Of a DNA stretch of 64,000 bases, positions 24,719 to 32,904 are shown in pieces; position 1 is the stretch's first letter, and every line of letters starts with the position of its first letter. The position numbers and the translations under genes are program-made. The notes under the pieces were generated by a model, which saw only the letters and a list, made by a program, of their open reading frames with translations, had not been told where the DNA came from and made no database searches. The stretch is from assembly GCA_965247075.1 (NCBI GenBank), contig CBDFGK010000003.1:1860001-1924000 (forward strand), written 5' to 3'. This DNA is from CBDFGK01 sp965247075. GTDB lineage: Bacteria > Pseudomonadota > Gammaproteobacteria > Pseudomonadales > Halieaceae.

Positions 24719-25597
24719 GTGACGCCACAAGTAAATAAAATCCTGGTGATGGGCCTGGGCCTGATCGGCGGATCACTGGCGCGATCACTCAAACAGAGTG
24801 GTTTTTGCAGCCATGTTAGCGCTTGGGGTTATCGCGACGTCTCCCTCAGGAAGGGGCTCGCACAGGGCGTTATCGACAGCTACAGCCTGGATATGGACGA
24901 GGCGCTGGCCGATGCCGACATCGTGGTGATTGGTACGCCAACCCTCACCGCCAACAGCGTTATGCAGGAAATTTTGCCCCGGCTCCACGCCGACACGGTT
25001 ATTACCGATGTGGCCAGTGTTAAAGGGAGCTTGGTGGAAGCCTCTGGCGGCGCTGCCAATTTTGTGCCCGCACACCCGATTGCCGGCTCCGAGCAGAGCG
25101 GGGTAGACGCCTCGCGTGCGGATTTATTTATCGATCACCGGGTGATTTTAACGCCCACCGACAACACCGATACCACCGCCCTGGAACTGGTGCGGGCCAT
25201 GTGGGCCAGTACCGGTGCGGACGTCGTGGAAATGGGCGTGGTCGAGCACGATGCCATACTGGCGGCCACCAGTCATTTGCCCCATGTGTTGGCCTATACC
25301 CTGGTTGATGCGCTGGCGCGCAGTGACTTGAGCGCCGATATTTTTCGTTTTGCCGCTGGTGGATTTCGGGATTTCACCCGCATCGCCTCCAGTGACCCGG
25401 TGATGTGGCGCGATATTGCGCTGGCCAACCGCGACCAACTGCTCAAGGCTATTGATAATTTCAGTGCCCACCTGGGCAGCTTGCGCGAGGCGGTTGCCGA
25501 TGCAGACGGCGCGGTCCTGGAAGCGACTTTTACCGATGCCAAAGCGGCCCGTGATGCGTTTGCCACTAACAACAAAGAACAGCAGGAGACCGACTAG
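24719..25597 (+). CDS. tyrA: Prephenate dehydrogenase TyrA
   Basis: 292 aa from GTG 24719. N-terminal Rossmann domain (LVMGLGLIGGSLARSLK), VTDVASVKG, PAHPIAGSEQSGV, and helical dimerisation domain (FAAGGFRDFTRIASSDPVMW). It oxidises prephenate or arogenate to the tyrosine precursor. In Pseudomonas a hisC homologue lies between pheA and tyrA, and tyrA is fused to or tightly joined with aroA; here hisC is absent and the tyrA TAG overlaps the aroA GTG by one base (tAGTG). Confidence 0.95.
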   Translation: MTPQVNKILVMGLGLIGGSLARSLKQSGFCSHVSAWGYRDVSLRKGLAQGVIDSYSLDMDEALADADIVVIGTPTLTANSVMQEILPRLHADTVITDVASVKGSLVEASGGAANFVPAHPIAGSEQSGVDASRADLFIDHRVILTPTDNTDTTALELVRAMWASTGADVVEMGVVEHDAILAATSHLPHVLAYTLVDALARSDLSADIFRFAAGGFRDFTRIASSDPVMWRDIALANRDQLLKAIDNFSAHLGSLREAVADADGAVLEATFTDAKAARDAFATNNKEQQETD

Positions 25598-26913
25598 TGG
25601 AGTTCAGGATTATGCCAGGCGGCACCATCTGTGGCGAAGCGCGTGTGCCTGGGGATAAATCCATTTCCCACCGCTCCATTATGTTGGGTTCCCTGGCCGA
25701 GGGTACCACCCGTGTCAGCGGTTTTCTGGAGGGCGAGGATGCACTCGCTACCGTGGCAGCATTTCGTGCCATGGGAGTAAAGATTGAAGGCCCTGCGGAG
25801 GGCCGGGTAACCATTCACGGGGTAGGCCTGCACGGTTTGCAGGCACCGGTTGAGGCTATAGACCTCGGCAATTCAGGTACGTCTATCCGGTTGCTGTCCG
25901 GCTTACTGGCTGGGCAGACCTTCGATACAGAGCTAACCGGTGATGCATCGCTATGCGGCAGGCCTATGGGCCGGGTAATTACGCCCTTGTCGTTAATGGA
26001 TGCAAGGATAGACAGTGTTGACGGTGGCAAGCCACCGTTGCATATAAGCGGTACTGGTAGCCTCAAGGCGATTCATTACGATCTGCCCATGGCCAGTGCC
26101 CAGGTAAAATCCTGTGTGCTGCTGGCTGGGCTCTATGCCGATGGCGAGACCTCGGTTACCGAACCCGCGCCTACCCGCGACCATACCGAGCGCATGTTGC
26201 GTGGCTTTGGCTATGCCGTGAATCGCGATCAGGATGGCGTGATCAGTCTGCGTGGCGGCGGCGCCCTGCAAGCAGCGGATATTGAAGTGCCGGCAGATAT
26301 ATCTTCGGCGGCCTTTTTCCTGGTCGCCGCGTGTATTGCTCCCGGATCGGAGCTCATTCTCAATCACGTCGGCATCAATCCGACCCGGGTCGGGGTGATT
26401 CGCCTGCTTGAGTTAATGGGTGCCGATATCGAGTTATTCGACCAGCGCGAAGTGGGCGGTGAACCGGTTGCCGATATACGGGTGCGTGGTTCACAGCTAC
26501 AGGGTATAGAGATTCCCCAGGACCAGATTGCGCTGGCCATCGACGAATTTCCGGTACTGTTTATTGCTGCGGCCTGCGCCGAGGGCAGAACAGTGTTGCG
26601 CGGGGCTGAAGAGCTCAGGGTCAAGGAGAGCGATCGCATTGCCGCCATGGCCGAGGGGCTTAACACGCAGGGCGTGGTCACCGAGGTGTTGGACGACGGC
26701 ATTATTATTGATGGATTTGGTGCCGAGGGCAGTTTCGGGGGCGGCAAAATAGAGACCTATCACGACCATCGCATTGCCATGGCATTTGCGGTGGCCGCCC
26801 TGCGCGCTACCAGTGAGATCCAGATACGCGGCGCAGACAATGTGGCGACCTCCTTTCCCGGCTTTGACGCCCTGGCACGGGGCCTGGGCCTGCAGATTTC
26901 AGCAATCTCATGA
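25597..26913 (+). CDS. aroA: 3-phosphoshikimate 1-carboxyvinyltransferase (EPSP synthase)
   Basis: 438 aa from GTG 25597, overlapping tyrA by one base. Class hallmarks: PGDKSISHRSIMLGSLAEG, LGNSGTSIRLLSGLLAGQ, RPMGRVITPL, QVKSCVLLAGLYADG, VKESDRIAAMAEGL and YHDHRIAMAFAVAA. GNSGTSIRLL with Ala after the Gly at the PEP site suggests the class II-like EPSPS seen in Pseudomonas/Agrobacterium relatives rather than the E. coli class I form; this sub-class call is an inference. It overlaps cmk by four bases. Confidence 0.96.
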   Translation: MEFRIMPGGTICGEARVPGDKSISHRSIMLGSLAEGTTRVSGFLEGEDALATVAAFRAMGVKIEGPAEGRVTIHGVGLHGLQAPVEAIDLGNSGTSIRLLSGLLAGQTFDTELTGDASLCGRPMGRVITPLSLMDARIDSVDGGKPPLHISGTGSLKAIHYDLPMASAQVKSCVLLAGLYADGETSVTEPAPTRDHTERMLRGFGYAVNRDQDGVISLRGGGALQAADIEVPADISSAAFFLVAACIAPGSELILNHVGINPTRVGVIRLLELMGADIELFDQREVGGEPVADIRVRGSQLQGIEIPQDQIALAIDEFPVLFIAAACAEGRTVLRGAEELRVKESDRIAAMAEGLNTQGVVTEVLDDGIIIDGFGAEGSFGGGKIETYHDHRIAMAFAVAALRATSEIQIRGADNVATSFPGFDALARGLGLQISAIS

Positions 26914-27593
26914 CTGGGCCTGTACCCGTTATAACCGTAGACGGCCCCAGTGGTGCCGGCAAGGGAACGATAGCCCATCTTCTGGCCGGTCACCTGAGCT
27001 GGCATTTACTCGATAGTGGTGCCTTGTACCGGGTAACGGCCTATGCCTGTGAGTACGACGGTGTTGGCCTGGCTGATGAGCAACTGGTAGCGGCGGTAGC
27101 ACGCGAGCTGCAGGTGCGGTTTGTACGTGCCGACAGCGGCGCAACACTGGTGTATTACAAGGACCGCGATGCCGGCCGCGCCATTCGTACCGAAGAGGGC
27201 GGTCGCGGTGCCTCTACAGTCGGTGCCATGCCGCTGGTACGGGCAGCGTTATTGCAGCGCCAACGGGATTTTTTACAGGCCCCTGGGCTGGTTGCTGACG
27301 GCCGGGATATGGGCACGGTGGTGTTTCCCGATGCTCCCCTCAAGTTTTTCCTCACCGCCGGCGTCGAAGAGCGCGCCCAGCGGCGCTATAAGCAGTTGAA
27401 AGATAAAGGGGAAAGTGTTAGTCTCGCGCGCCTTTTAGGGGACATTCAGGAACGGGATGAGCGAGACAGCTCCCGTTCGGTGTCTCCCTTGTTACCGGCT
27501 GACGATGCCATTGTTATCGACAGTACGGCGACACCCATCGAAGACGTGTTCGCAAAGATCATGACATCGGTAAACACCCGCTTCGGAGCTTGA
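26910..27593 (+). CDS. cmk: Cytidylate kinase
   Basis: 227 aa. P-loop VDGPSGAGKGTIAHLL at residues 8-23, LDSGALYRV, the CMP-binding insert, DGRDMGTVVFPDA and RDSSRSVSPLLPADDA. It phosphorylates CMP and dCMP. The ATG overlaps the aroA stop (ATGA). cmk–rpsA is a near-universal pair in proteobacteria and is retained here with 78 bases between them. Confidence 0.97.
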   Translation: MTGPVPVITVDGPSGAGKGTIAHLLAGHLSWHLLDSGALYRVTAYACEYDGVGLADEQLVAAVARELQVRFVRADSGATLVYYKDRDAGRAIRTEEGGRGASTVGAMPLVRAALLQRQRDFLQAPGLVADGRDMGTVVFPDAPLKFFLTAGVEERAQRRYKQLKDKGESVSLARLLGDIQERDERDSSRSVSPLLPADDAIVIDSTATPIEDVFAKIMTSVNTRFGA

Positions 27594-27671
27594 CCAGTAT
27601 TGGTTTCGTACCGGGTTTATTAGAACTGACCCGTGCCGGCTGGTGGTGCGGCAAAAACAGGTATATATCTT

Positions 27672-29348
27672 ATGAGCGAAAGCTTCGCCGAACTATTTGA
27701 AGAAAGTTTAAAAACTGTTGATATGCAGCCCGGTGCTATTGTTACCGGTGTTGTAATCGATATCGACAATGAGTGGGTAACTGTACACGCTGGCCTCAAG
27801 TCAGAAGGTGTTATTCCCCGTTCACAATTTCTGGATGCCGCAGGTGATTGCGCACTGTCTATAGGTGATGAGGTGCAGGTTGCACTGGAAACCGTTGAAG
27901 ACGGGTTCGGCGAGACCAAGCTGTCCCGCGAAAAAGCCAAGCGCGCCGAGAGTTGGAAAGAATTGGAAGCTGCACACGAAGCTGATGCAGTGGTTAAGGG
28001 TGTTATTAACGGTAAGGTCAAAGGTGGCTTTACAGTTGATATCAGCACCATCCGCGCGTTCCTGCCAGGTTCACTGGTAGATGTGCGTCCGGTCCGCGAG
28101 ACCGTTCACCTGGAAGGCCAGGAACTGGAATTCAAGGTCATCAAGCTGGACCAGAAGCGCAACAACGTGGTGGTTTCACGTCGCGCGGTAATGGAAGCTG
28201 CCAACAGCGTTGAGCGCGATGCGCTGCTGGCTACGTTGCAGGAAGGCATGTCTGTTAAGGGTATCGTCAAGAACCTGACCGACTACGGTGCTTTCGTTGA
28301 CCTGGGCGGTGTTGACGGTCTGCTGCATATCACCGATATGGCCTGGAGACGCATCAAGCATCCCAGCGAAATCGTTGAAGTTGGCCAGGAAATCGATGTC
28401 AGGATTCTCAAGTTTGACCGTGAGCGGAATCGTGTGTCCCTCGGCCTGAAACAATTGGGCGAAGATCCCTGGGTGGAAATCAAGGCACGTTACCCCGAAA
28501 ACACCCAGGTTCAGGCGCGCATTACCAATCTTACCGACTACGGCTGTTTTGCCGAGCTGGAAGAAGGTGTGGAAGGCCTGGTGCACGTATCCGAGATGGA
28601 TTGGACCAACAAGAATGTACACCCCTCCAAGATTGTCCAGTTGGGCGACGAAGTAGAAGTGATGATTCTGGATATCGACGAAGAACGTCGTCGTATTTCC
28701 CTGGGTATCAAGCAGTGTCAGCAAAATCCCTGGGATACATTTGGTTCGCAGTACGCCAAAGGCAACAAGATCAAGGGCAACATCAAGTCTATCACTGACT
28801 TCGGTATCTTTATCGGTCTGGAAGGCAACATTGACGGTCTGGTGCACTTGTCTGATATCTCCTGGAACGAAGTGGGCGAAGAAGCCGTTCGCAGCTATAA
28901 CAAGGGCGATGAGATCGAGACCATCATCCTGTCCATCGATGCAGAGCGCGAGCGTATCTCCCTGGGCATCAAGCAGTTGGAAGACGATCCCTTCAACAAC
29001 TATGTAGCTGAGAACGATCACGGTGCGATTGTGACCGGCGTCATCAAGGCTGTTGATGCCAAGGGTGCTGTTATCGAACTGGCCGAAGAGGTAGAAGGTT
29101 ACCTGAAGGCTGCTGAGTTGAGCCGCGATCGTGTTGAAGATGCACGTACCGTACTCAAGGAAGGCGAGTCTATCGAAGCCAAGATTATCAGCGTTGACCG
29201 CAAGAACCGTGGTTTGTCCCTGTCTGTTAAGGCCAAGGACTATGACGATGAGCAAGACGCCGTGAAGTCCCTCAAGGAGAAGACTGCTGATGCAACTTCT
29301 CCGGGCACCATTGGCGACCTGATCAAGGCGCAGATGAGCGACAAGTAA
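27672..29348 (+). CDS. rpsA: 30S ribosomal protein S1
   Basis: 558 aa from ATG 27672 (MSESFAELFEESL), six S1 OB-fold repeats: residues ~20-90, ~105-170, ~190-260 (VKGIVKNLTDYGAFVDLGG), ~275-345, ~360-435 and ~445-515. S1 binds mRNA leaders on the 30S subunit. Codon use is strongly biased (many GAA, AAG, CGT), as expected for high expression. In Pseudomonas ihfB follows immediately; here about 6.9 kb with an esterase and cusCBA lies between them. Confidence 0.98.
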   Translation: MSESFAELFEESLKTVDMQPGAIVTGVVIDIDNEWVTVHAGLKSEGVIPRSQFLDAAGDCALSIGDEVQVALETVEDGFGETKLSREKAKRAESWKELEAAHEADAVVKGVINGKVKGGFTVDISTIRAFLPGSLVDVRPVRETVHLEGQELEFKVIKLDQKRNNVVVSRRAVMEAANSVERDALLATLQEGMSVKGIVKNLTDYGAFVDLGGVDGLLHITDMAWRRIKHPSEIVEVGQEIDVRILKFDRERNRVSLGLKQLGEDPWVEIKARYPENTQVQARITNLTDYGCFAELEEGVEGLVHVSEMDWTNKNVHPSKIVQLGDEVEVMILDIDEERRRISLGIKQCQQNPWDTFGSQYAKGNKIKGNIKSITDFGIFIGLEGNIDGLVHLSDISWNEVGEEAVRSYNKGDEIETIILSIDAERERISLGIKQLEDDPFNNYVAENDHGAIVTGVIKAVDAKGAVIELAEEVEGYLKAAELSRDRVEDARTVLKEGESIEAKIISVDRKNRGLSLSVKAKDYDDEQDAVKSLKEKTADATSPGTIGDLIKAQMSDK

Positions 29349-29418
29349 GCTTCATTTCCCCCAGCAGTTCTTCCGGTTCAAATGTTAAGATACCGGCACT
29401 TTTTGTGCTAAAAAAGAG

Positions 29419-30102
29419 ATGCATGTGCTGGCTGCTCCATTACCAACGGTAGAAATAAATCCAGAAATAGCGCCGACCGCAGTGGTTATTTGGCTGCACG
29501 GACTCGGTGCTGACGGACACGATTTCGAGCCCATCGTGCCGGCGCTTCGCCTGCCTGCTGATGTGCCGATTCGCTTCGTGTTTCCCCACGCTCCCGAGAT
29601 GTCCGTTACTGCCTTCGGCGGTCAGCGAGCGCGGGCGTGGTTTGATTTCAGCCCAGGGGGTGGTGCTGACTCGACGGGTTTGAAAAAATCCGTCTTGCAG
29701 ATTCATGATCTTATCCAAGACGAGATAGACAATGGCATACCTGTCGAGCATATCCTGCTGGCGGGCTTTTCCCAGGGCGGAGTATTGGCCTTACAGACTG
29801 CGCTGTACTATCCGAGACGCCTGGCGGGAATTCTCGCCTTGTCTACTTTTTTGACCGATACTGAAAACTCAGGATCCCCCAAAGCACAAGTCAACGCGCA
29901 GATTCCTATTCTTATGTGCCACGGACGACAGGATATGGTATTGCCACTGGCCATGGGCAAGTCGGCCTTCACCACATTAAAAAGCGCTGGCTACCCAGTT
30001 GAGTGGCACGAATATCCCATGGGGCACGAGGTGTGTGCGGAGGAAATCCAGGAGATCAGCCGCTGGCTCCAGTCAGTTCTTCCGTGGAGGACAATGCAAT
30101 GA
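29419..30102 (+). CDS. Alpha/beta-hydrolase carboxylesterase/phospholipase family
   Basis: 227 aa. Carboxylesterase-2 family (EstB/YpfH-like): HGLGADGHDFEPIVP oxyanion region, nucleophile Ser in GFSQGGVLA, Asp in CHGRQDMVLP and His in PMGHEVCAEEI. It cleaves short-chain carboxyl esters; substrate unknown. Cytoplasmic, no signal peptide. It follows rpsA by 70 bases. An imperfect GCAC/GTGC hairpin at about 29394-29406 lies in the gap but lacks a proper T-run terminator. Confidence 0.9.
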   Translation: MHVLAAPLPTVEINPEIAPTAVVIWLHGLGADGHDFEPIVPALRLPADVPIRFVFPHAPEMSVTAFGGQRARAWFDFSPGGGADSTGLKKSVLQIHDLIQDEIDNGIPVEHILLAGFSQGGVLALQTALYYPRRLAGILALSTFLTDTENSGSPKAQVNAQIPILMCHGRQDMVLPLAMGKSAFTTLKSAGYPVEWHEYPMGHEVCAEEIQEISRWLQSVLPWRTMQ

Positions 30103-30298
30103 AATTGAACTCTATGACGATTTCGGTATGGTGCCCTCAGGAGTGATCAACAAACCTGATCCGCAGGGAAAGTGTCCCTGACCATAAGCATTATCCGCTC
30201 CTCTCAGGCTACGCCTCGCCCCACCATACTGTCTCCGGGTTTTATCGCCCACCACTGTAAGCACGTGGAGTACACTTCACACGTATTTCGAGGTTTCC

Positions 30299-30314
30299 AA
30301 TGACTTTTGTCATT
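30299..30314. promoter_or_regulatory. Inverted repeat before cusC, possible operator
   Basis: AATGAC-TTTT-GTCATT, arms of six bases with perfect complementarity, 18 bases before the cusC ATG (30333). It may be an operator for a metal-responsive regulator or an mRNA hairpin near the ribosome site (GAGGAG at 30317-30322). No cusRS or cueR-type regulator gene is in the window. Six-base arms can arise by chance. Confidence 0.3.
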
Positions 30315-30332
30315 ATGAGGAGCGCAACAACC

Positions 30333-31643
30333 ATGCAAATTTATTCAAAAACAGGCAGGCGGCAAATCTGGAGCTATGTGCTGCTTGTTGCAAGCGCTTG
30401 TGCCATGCTGGCCAGCCCGGCTTATGGGGCGGCTGGCAAGGTGCTGGAACTGGCTACTGCGCGCCACAAAGCCCTGTCTGACAACCCGGGGCTGGCCGAA
30501 GTGCAAGCCAGATACGAGGCGCTTACCCAAATTGCGCCTCAGCAGGGCTCGTTACCGGACCCTATAGTGAGCTTTAATGCCGTGAATTTCCCCTGGGATA
30601 ATTTCGACAGGAACCAGGAAAATATGACGCAACTGCAGCTTGGCGTCAGCCAGATGTTCCCGTATCCCGGCAAGTTGGGATTGCGTGAAGACATTGCGTT
30701 GTTCGAGGCAGAAGCTGCTATGTACTCGGTGGAGGAAATGCGTCTCAATCTCGACATGAACGTGTCGGTCACCTGGTGGGAACTGTATTTTCTGGATCGC
30801 TCGCTGGAGACCATAACGCGCAACCAATCCTTGTTGCGCCAGTTTGTTGAAGTTGCCAAGACCAAATATGAAGTCGGCAAGGGACTACAACAGGATGTGC
30901 TGTTGGCACAATTGGAACTGTCAAAGTTGCTGGATCAGGAAATTCGTATTAACGCATTGCGCGATCAGCGCGAAATTCGTTTGAACGTGCTTATGGACCT
31001 CTCGCCAGACCTGCCGATAGTCCTGCCCATCATGACCGTGCACAACATCGCTGCCATCGCATCTGAGCCTGTCTTGTATCAACGGGCTGCTTCAAGCCGG
31101 CCGATACTCGATCAACAGCGCGCTGCAATCAAGGCATCGGTGTCTCGGCTGGAGCTGGCAAAGAAAGATTACTATCCTGATTTTAAAGTGGGCGTTACCT
31201 ATGGCAATCGCGACGAGAATGATTTTGGGCAGTCCAGACAGGACTTTCTCTCGGTCATGCTCAGCGTGGACGTGCCGCTTTATGCGGGCACCAAGCAGGA
31301 CAAGGCGGTGCAACAACGCGCTCGTGAAGTGGCGAAGTCTCAGTATGCCCTGGCGGATGAGCGCAACCTGGTATTGTCGTCCATAGCCATGGCAGCCACT
31401 GATCATAAACGCGCCTCTGACCAGGTTAGCCTCTACCATCAGGGCATTATTCCGCAGGCGCGCCAGACGGTGGAATCGATGTTGGGCGGTTACCAGGTCG
31501 ACGAGGTTGATTTTCTCAACCTGGTCCGGTCACAGGTGACCCTGCTCAATTATGAATTGCAATATTGGAAATCATATACCGAAGTCAATCAGTCGATAGC
31601 CCGGCTCAAAGCCGCCGTAGGCGAGGAGAATATTTATGAATAA
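30333..31643 (+). CDS. cusC: CusC-like outer-membrane efflux protein (TolC family)
   Basis: 436 aa from ATG 30333, chosen for the GAGGAG ribosome site and the signal peptide (SYVLLVASACAMLASPAYGA); a longer frame starts at 30300 inside an inverted repeat. Two OEP domains (residues ~35-220 and ~240-430) with long helices form the periplasmic/outer-membrane tunnel. There is no lipobox Cys at the cleavage site, unlike E. coli CusC. It overlaps cusB by eight bases. With CusB and CusA it forms the tripartite copper/silver exporter. Confidence 0.9.
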   Translation: MQIYSKTGRRQIWSYVLLVASACAMLASPAYGAAGKVLELATARHKALSDNPGLAEVQARYEALTQIAPQQGSLPDPIVSFNAVNFPWDNFDRNQENMTQLQLGVSQMFPYPGKLGLREDIALFEAEAAMYSVEEMRLNLDMNVSVTWWELYFLDRSLETITRNQSLLRQFVEVAKTKYEVGKGLQQDVLLAQLELSKLLDQEIRINALRDQREIRLNVLMDLSPDLPIVLPIMTVHNIAAIASEPVLYQRAASSRPILDQQRAAIKASVSRLELAKKDYYPDFKVGVTYGNRDENDFGQSRQDFLSVMLSVDVPLYAGTKQDKAVQQRAREVAKSQYALADERNLVLSSIAMAATDHKRASDQVSLYHQGIIPQARQTVESMLGGYQVDEVDFLNLVRSQVTLLNYELQYWKSYTEVNQSIARLKAAVGEENIYE

Positions 31644-32904
31644 GGCAGCCGCCCTGTTGGGTACGGTCGGATTGGCAGCCGGATTATTGGCCGGTTACCT
31701 GTTGTTTCACAACGATGCGATGCAGGCCCCAGCCGTACAGGAAGCCAGCCGGGAACCGTTATTTTACCGCAACCCCATGAACCCGGAAGTCACATCGCCG
31801 GTGCCGGCAACAGACTCTATGGGTATGGATTATGTGCCAGTCTATGCGGACCACGACACGGCAAGTATCGCGGGCACCGTGAAAATTGATCCGGTGGTGC
31901 AGAACAACATTGGCCTGCGCACGGCTATCGCCGAACAAAAGCCCATGAGCCGCACCATTCGCAGTGTGGGTCGCGTGGATTACGACGAGCAGAAGCTGGT
32001 TCGTCTGCATCCAAAAGTTGACGGCTGGATCAGGGATATTCGTGTCGATAAAACCGGTCAGCCGGTGGCTGAAGATGACATTCTGTTGAGCATTTACGCA
32101 CCCAAACTGGTTGCTACACAACAGGAGTATTTGCTCGCGCTGAGCAACTTTGAAGCGCTTAAAAACAGCCCTTTTGAAGATATTAGTGAAGGCGCCAGAG
32201 CGCTGGTAAAAAGCTCCCGGGGGCGCCTCCAATTGCTGGATGTGCCGGAGCACCAGATTCTGGAACTTGAGAAATTTCGGACCATCATGGAAGGTTTGCA
32301 CATTCATGCCCCTGCGTCGGGCACCGTGTTACAGATAGGTGCGCGCCAGGGGCAGTATGTTACCCCGGGTACGGAACTCTATCTTATCGCGGACTTGAGC
32401 ACCGTATGGGTTTATGCCGACATCTATGAATACGAACTACCCTGGATAGCAGAGGGCGATCAGGTTGAGATGACACTGGCCAGCGTACCCGGACGAACTT
32501 TCCGGGGCGAGCTCGATTATGTTTTCCCCTATGCTGAGGCCAAAACCCGCACCACAAAAGTTCGCATGATCTTCGACAACCCCGATGGCGTGTTGCGTCC
32601 GGATATGTTTGCCGAAGTGTCCATTCACGCCGCCGAGCAGCAGGCGCAGGTCGTGGTGCCGGCTGAAGCGGTAGTGCGGTCGGGTGACTACAACCAGATT
32701 TTTGTGATGACCTCTGAAGGGTCGCTTGAGCCCAGAAAAGTAACGCTGGGCATAGAGTCAAGAGGGGAAGTTTCGGTGCAGTCGGGTGTCGCAGCCGGTG
32801 AGCGGGTAGTTGTATCTGCCCAATTCCTCATCGATTCCGAATCAAAGCTACGCGAGGCCACCGCGAAAATGCTTACTCCTGATGAGGGTATGCAACATGA
32901 TTGA
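31636..32904 (+). CDS. cusB: CusB-like periplasmic adaptor (membrane fusion protein)
   Basis: 422 aa. An N-terminal membrane anchor or uncleaved signal (LLGTVGLAAGLLAGYLLF) is followed by a degenerate heavy-metal-binding domain, YRNPMNPEVTSPVPATDSMG then MDYVPVY, which aligns with YTCPMHPEV...CGMDL but has lost the Cys and His ligands and keeps the Mets. Then come the MFP beta-barrel, lipoyl and helical hairpin regions (KIDPVVQNNIGLRT, LHPKVDGWIRDIRV, APASGTVL). It links the RND pump to CusC and hands metal to CusA. It overlaps both neighbours by eight bases. Confidence 0.93.
   Translation: MNKAAALLGTVGLAAGLLAGYLLFHNDAMQAPAVQEASREPLFYRNPMNPEVTSPVPATDSMGMDYVPVYADHDTASIAGTVKIDPVVQNNIGLRTAIAEQKPMSRTIRSVGRVDYDEQKLVRLHPKVDGWIRDIRVDKTGQPVAEDDILLSIYAPKLVATQQEYLLALSNFEALKNSPFEDISEGARALVKSSRGRLQLLDVPEHQILELEKFRTIMEGLHIHAPASGTVLQIGARQGQYVTPGTELYLIADLSTVWVYADIYEYELPWIAEGDQVEMTLASVPGRTFRGELDYVFPYAEAKTRTTKVRMIFDNPDGVLRPDMFAEVSIHAAEQQAQVVVPAEAVVRSGDYNQIFVMTSEGSLEPRKVTLGIESRGEVSVQSGVAAGERVVVSAQFLIDSESKLREATAKMLTPDEGMQHD

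Noticed and set aside
28176..29255. Long minus-strand frame opposite rpsA
   Set aside because: Shadow of the strongly biased rpsA codon use; no family features.
29380..29418. Terminator after rpsA
   Set aside because: GCAC-TTTTT-GTGC has a short stem with the T-run in the loop and none after it; not a credible rho-independent terminator.
30103..30299. Possible gene tail (EIELYDDFGMVPSGVINKP) after the esterase
   Set aside because: Short, overlaps the esterase end in another frame, no start with SD; treated as untranslated leader of cusC.
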